Below, in pieces: positions 20,531 through 22,741 of a DNA stretch of 22,741 nt; positions within the stretch are counted from its first letter, which is position 1; every line of letters starts with the position of its first letter. This stretch comes from Conoideocrella luteorostrata (taxonomy: Eukaryota > Ascomycota > Sordariomycetes > Hypocreales > Clavicipitaceae), in the NCBI GenBank assembly GCA_032433595.1, contig JASWJB010000491.1, positions 1-22,741 on the forward strand. Reading direction: 5' to 3'. A program made the position numbers and the translations under genes. The notes under the pieces were generated by a model. That model ran no database searches and was not told where the DNA came from. It worked only from the letters and a program-made list of their open reading frames with translations.

Positions 20531-22741
20531 AAGTTGCTTGTTTGAGTTGGACTTGGGTTCTAGATTTGCATATAGACTTGATGCTGAGGCAGAGTACATA
20601 CAGAATTTGGCATATATGGATTGGATAGCCCGTACGTAGTATGTGATGGGTCTACAAGTCCTTTCGTCAGAATAGTTAGCCAGTGTCATGGTAAGCTTAC
20701 GCATTGGAGGGATTCTTATATTGCTACAGGCACTGATTGACAGCCAGCTGACAAGGGTTACAGGAATGTCGCAGAGGAATCAGAAGAGAACGCAAATCTA
20801 TAGCTATGTTTCTAGGATACATAGAGAAGGCTCTCCGTCTAAAGACGAGGGAATTCAATCGTCTTATGCACAAGACGTAACCGTTCTGAGCCTGGTTCGG
20901 TTAACAGAGACCAGAATACAAGGCATGTCAAAAGGAGCCAGTTAAATCCATGAACATTTCCCTGGAATCAACTAATTTGGACGGCTATCTTAACTGGTGT
21001 TTTGAATTGGGCGGAGATGGCAGCGTTGCATGGCGAGCAAGCTAGTATTCGCTACCTAGAGTGCTTATTAGACTCAGGGGAAATCTTCTCAATAACCGAA
21101 CCACAGAAGCCAATTAGTTATTATGGCTTCATTCTACTCAAACATCCATCGCAAGCCCGACAGCAACACAGCGGAATGTTTCTGAGGTAGCTCGTGCATG
21201 TTATCAAGGAGATTTCTTTCCGCACGGAAATCAGCAGAAATCAGCTGAATAAACTCGCCATGTTATTCACGGCAGCGTCTATCGGAGATTGGCTCGCTCC
21301 ATATCCACGTCGGGAATCAGATGTGCTCTATCGGGCAGATGGCCTGGAGAGCGCTGTCGGCGCGGGACAATCCAAGGAAGGTCGCTGGTCCAGCGGAACA
21401 TCAAGGAACTCTACGAGTCTAAGAGCTGCTCCAATTGGCAGTATTTTGTAGCTTAGCTATGAGAGTGGACAGGATTTGATCCTTAGAGGAGTGATATCTT
21501 CAAATGGTTAAGGTGCTTGGGGGCTATTGGCTGTGCGATACTGCGCGTCTGATGACTAGACACAGTGTCAGATTCGGCGATAGATGCTGCAGGCCAACTG
21601 ATATTCCTGCAACTAGAACATGAGGTCGGCTGGCATTAATGGACAACGTCGTCAACCAGGTCCGAAATACACCTGGTCTAGCCGACCCGGCAGCATTGCA
21701 TGACACAGCTACTGAGGATTCTAGTGCTGGAGTTCACGAACGCCAGTAGTGAATTGGAAAATTACCTTGATAGCTTCGAAGCTGAGGGAAAGTACCGGAA
21801 CGAGTCAGGAAGATGGGAGACAGAACAAGAAACTGGTCAGGTTGACGGAGTCGAGAGAGGCTGGCGATCAGGGGGCAATGTCGTTTGAAGGATCAGAAAT
21901 AGATGGCCGGCTTTCTGGGGTAAAAAGGTGGACTGTTCCTCCAGGCGGATGAAGTTCAGTCATCAGTATCCAATTCAACTATTGTATTCCCACTGATTGC
22001 CACTGCGCTAATTGTTACGCGACCTAGACGTATATGATGTAACACAGTGTAGTGGAAGTAGATTTCGTGATGCTCGTGTTACTCATCGCTTACAGGAATG
22101 CTACACTTTGCCTTTATTAAAGCCAAACAGCTTCTGTTTAACTATACTGATGTAGTAGCAAAACGTAAAAGCCACAGCCGCCTTTCATCTTATGATTTAG
22201 GCGGTGCGACTGGAAAAATTTCCTACCCTGGAACCGGTTATAGAATGCAAGTCAATGAACAATACTCCGTATGGCGCACTACATCAGAGAACGTATCACA
22301 CTAAACACTGTGTATGTAAAGCAACTCTAGAAGACATTCGCCATTTCTGGCCAGATTGTTGCTCGTAGCCGTTCCGGTTGCGACCGCCATGTGCGGACGT
22401 ATATTACTTGAGATGGTAATGCCTGAGGGAGGGTAGGATGAGGTGTGGTACTTGTATCGAACGTCATACCCTAGCCGACGAATGGCAACGCAAGTAGGTT
22501 TGCATACCGTACACCGTGTCAAAGGGATGCGGCGTGCCACGCTGGCATGCATACGCAGAGATGAGGGCATATCGATTCAATGCAAGCGATTGGGCACACC
22601 TTGAAGGACAGCCCATGGCTTGGTTGGCTTTTGAGTCTTTGTCTGCCACTTGGTGTGGCGGCAAGCGGGGGACAGTTTAACTGAGCCATTGAGGTGGCAT
22701 TAACTCCGCCAGAGATAATGCCTCAGCGACCAAAAATAAAC
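20531..22741. other. Downstream region without a supported gene
   Basis: The first 150 bases probably hold the P450 3' end. From 20954 to 21451 one + frame is protein-like but is interrupted by a single TAG at 21188-21190 and resembles no family with confidence. One motif copy, TACTCCGTA, occurs at 22263-22271. No transposon, tRNA or rRNA was recognised. Confidence 0.45.

Noticed and set aside
19922..20704. 260-codon minus-strand open frame
   Set aside because: It is antisense to the P450 second exon, whose + strand frame carries the I-helix, ExxR and heme motifs. It is a shadow of that coding sequence.
22038..22320. Possible solo LTR or terminal inverted repeats (ACACAGTGT near 22042 and ACACTGTGT near 22306)
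   Set aside because: Only nine bases match well, no target-site duplication is visible, and there is no transposon coding sequence.

Overview
The window looks like nuclear DNA from a filamentous ascomycete (Pezizomycotina, most likely Sordariomycetes; Hypocreales is my guess). The evidence is short phase-consistent introns with GTRNGY donors and CTRAC-like branch sites, CT-rich promoters, compact genes in long intergenic DNA, and a short palindromic intergenic motif (TACGGAGTA). No RNA gene, CRISPR array or intact transposon was recognised.

Three genes are well supported, all on the + strand. (1) About 3600-6266 is the cullin-like scaffold subunit Apc2 of the anaphase-promoting complex, read as one exon with an uncertain N-terminus and several upstream ATGs. 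(2) 15286-17489 (or 17601) is a four- or five-exon gene for a 650-666 aa RING-type E3 ubiquitin ligase whose zinc finger appears to lack the usual fifth ligand. It is preceded by a long pyrimidine-rich leader or promoter. (3) 18792-20530 is a two-exon microsomal cytochrome P450 of 543 aa with all the diagnostic motifs.

By region: 1-3240 is gene-free by my reading and carries microsatellites, a hairpin and many TACGGAGTA copies. 3240-3600 is the apc2 promoter and leader. 6267-13100 is gene-poor and holds one weak candidate for a small spliced gene (7647-7929) and a dense TACGGAGTA cluster near 12.6 kb. 13100-15285 is the CT-rich upstream region of the RING gene. 17602-18791 is the spacer and P450 promoter. 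20531-22741 holds no convincing gene, only a protein-like frame broken by a stop.

The two ubiquitin-ligase genes belong to the same broad pathway, but nothing shows that they act together. The P450 has no visible biosynthetic partner here. I see no clear undescribed system. The best leads are the palindromic intergenic motif, the atypical RING, two competing C-termini of the RING protein, and the apc2 upstream ORFs.
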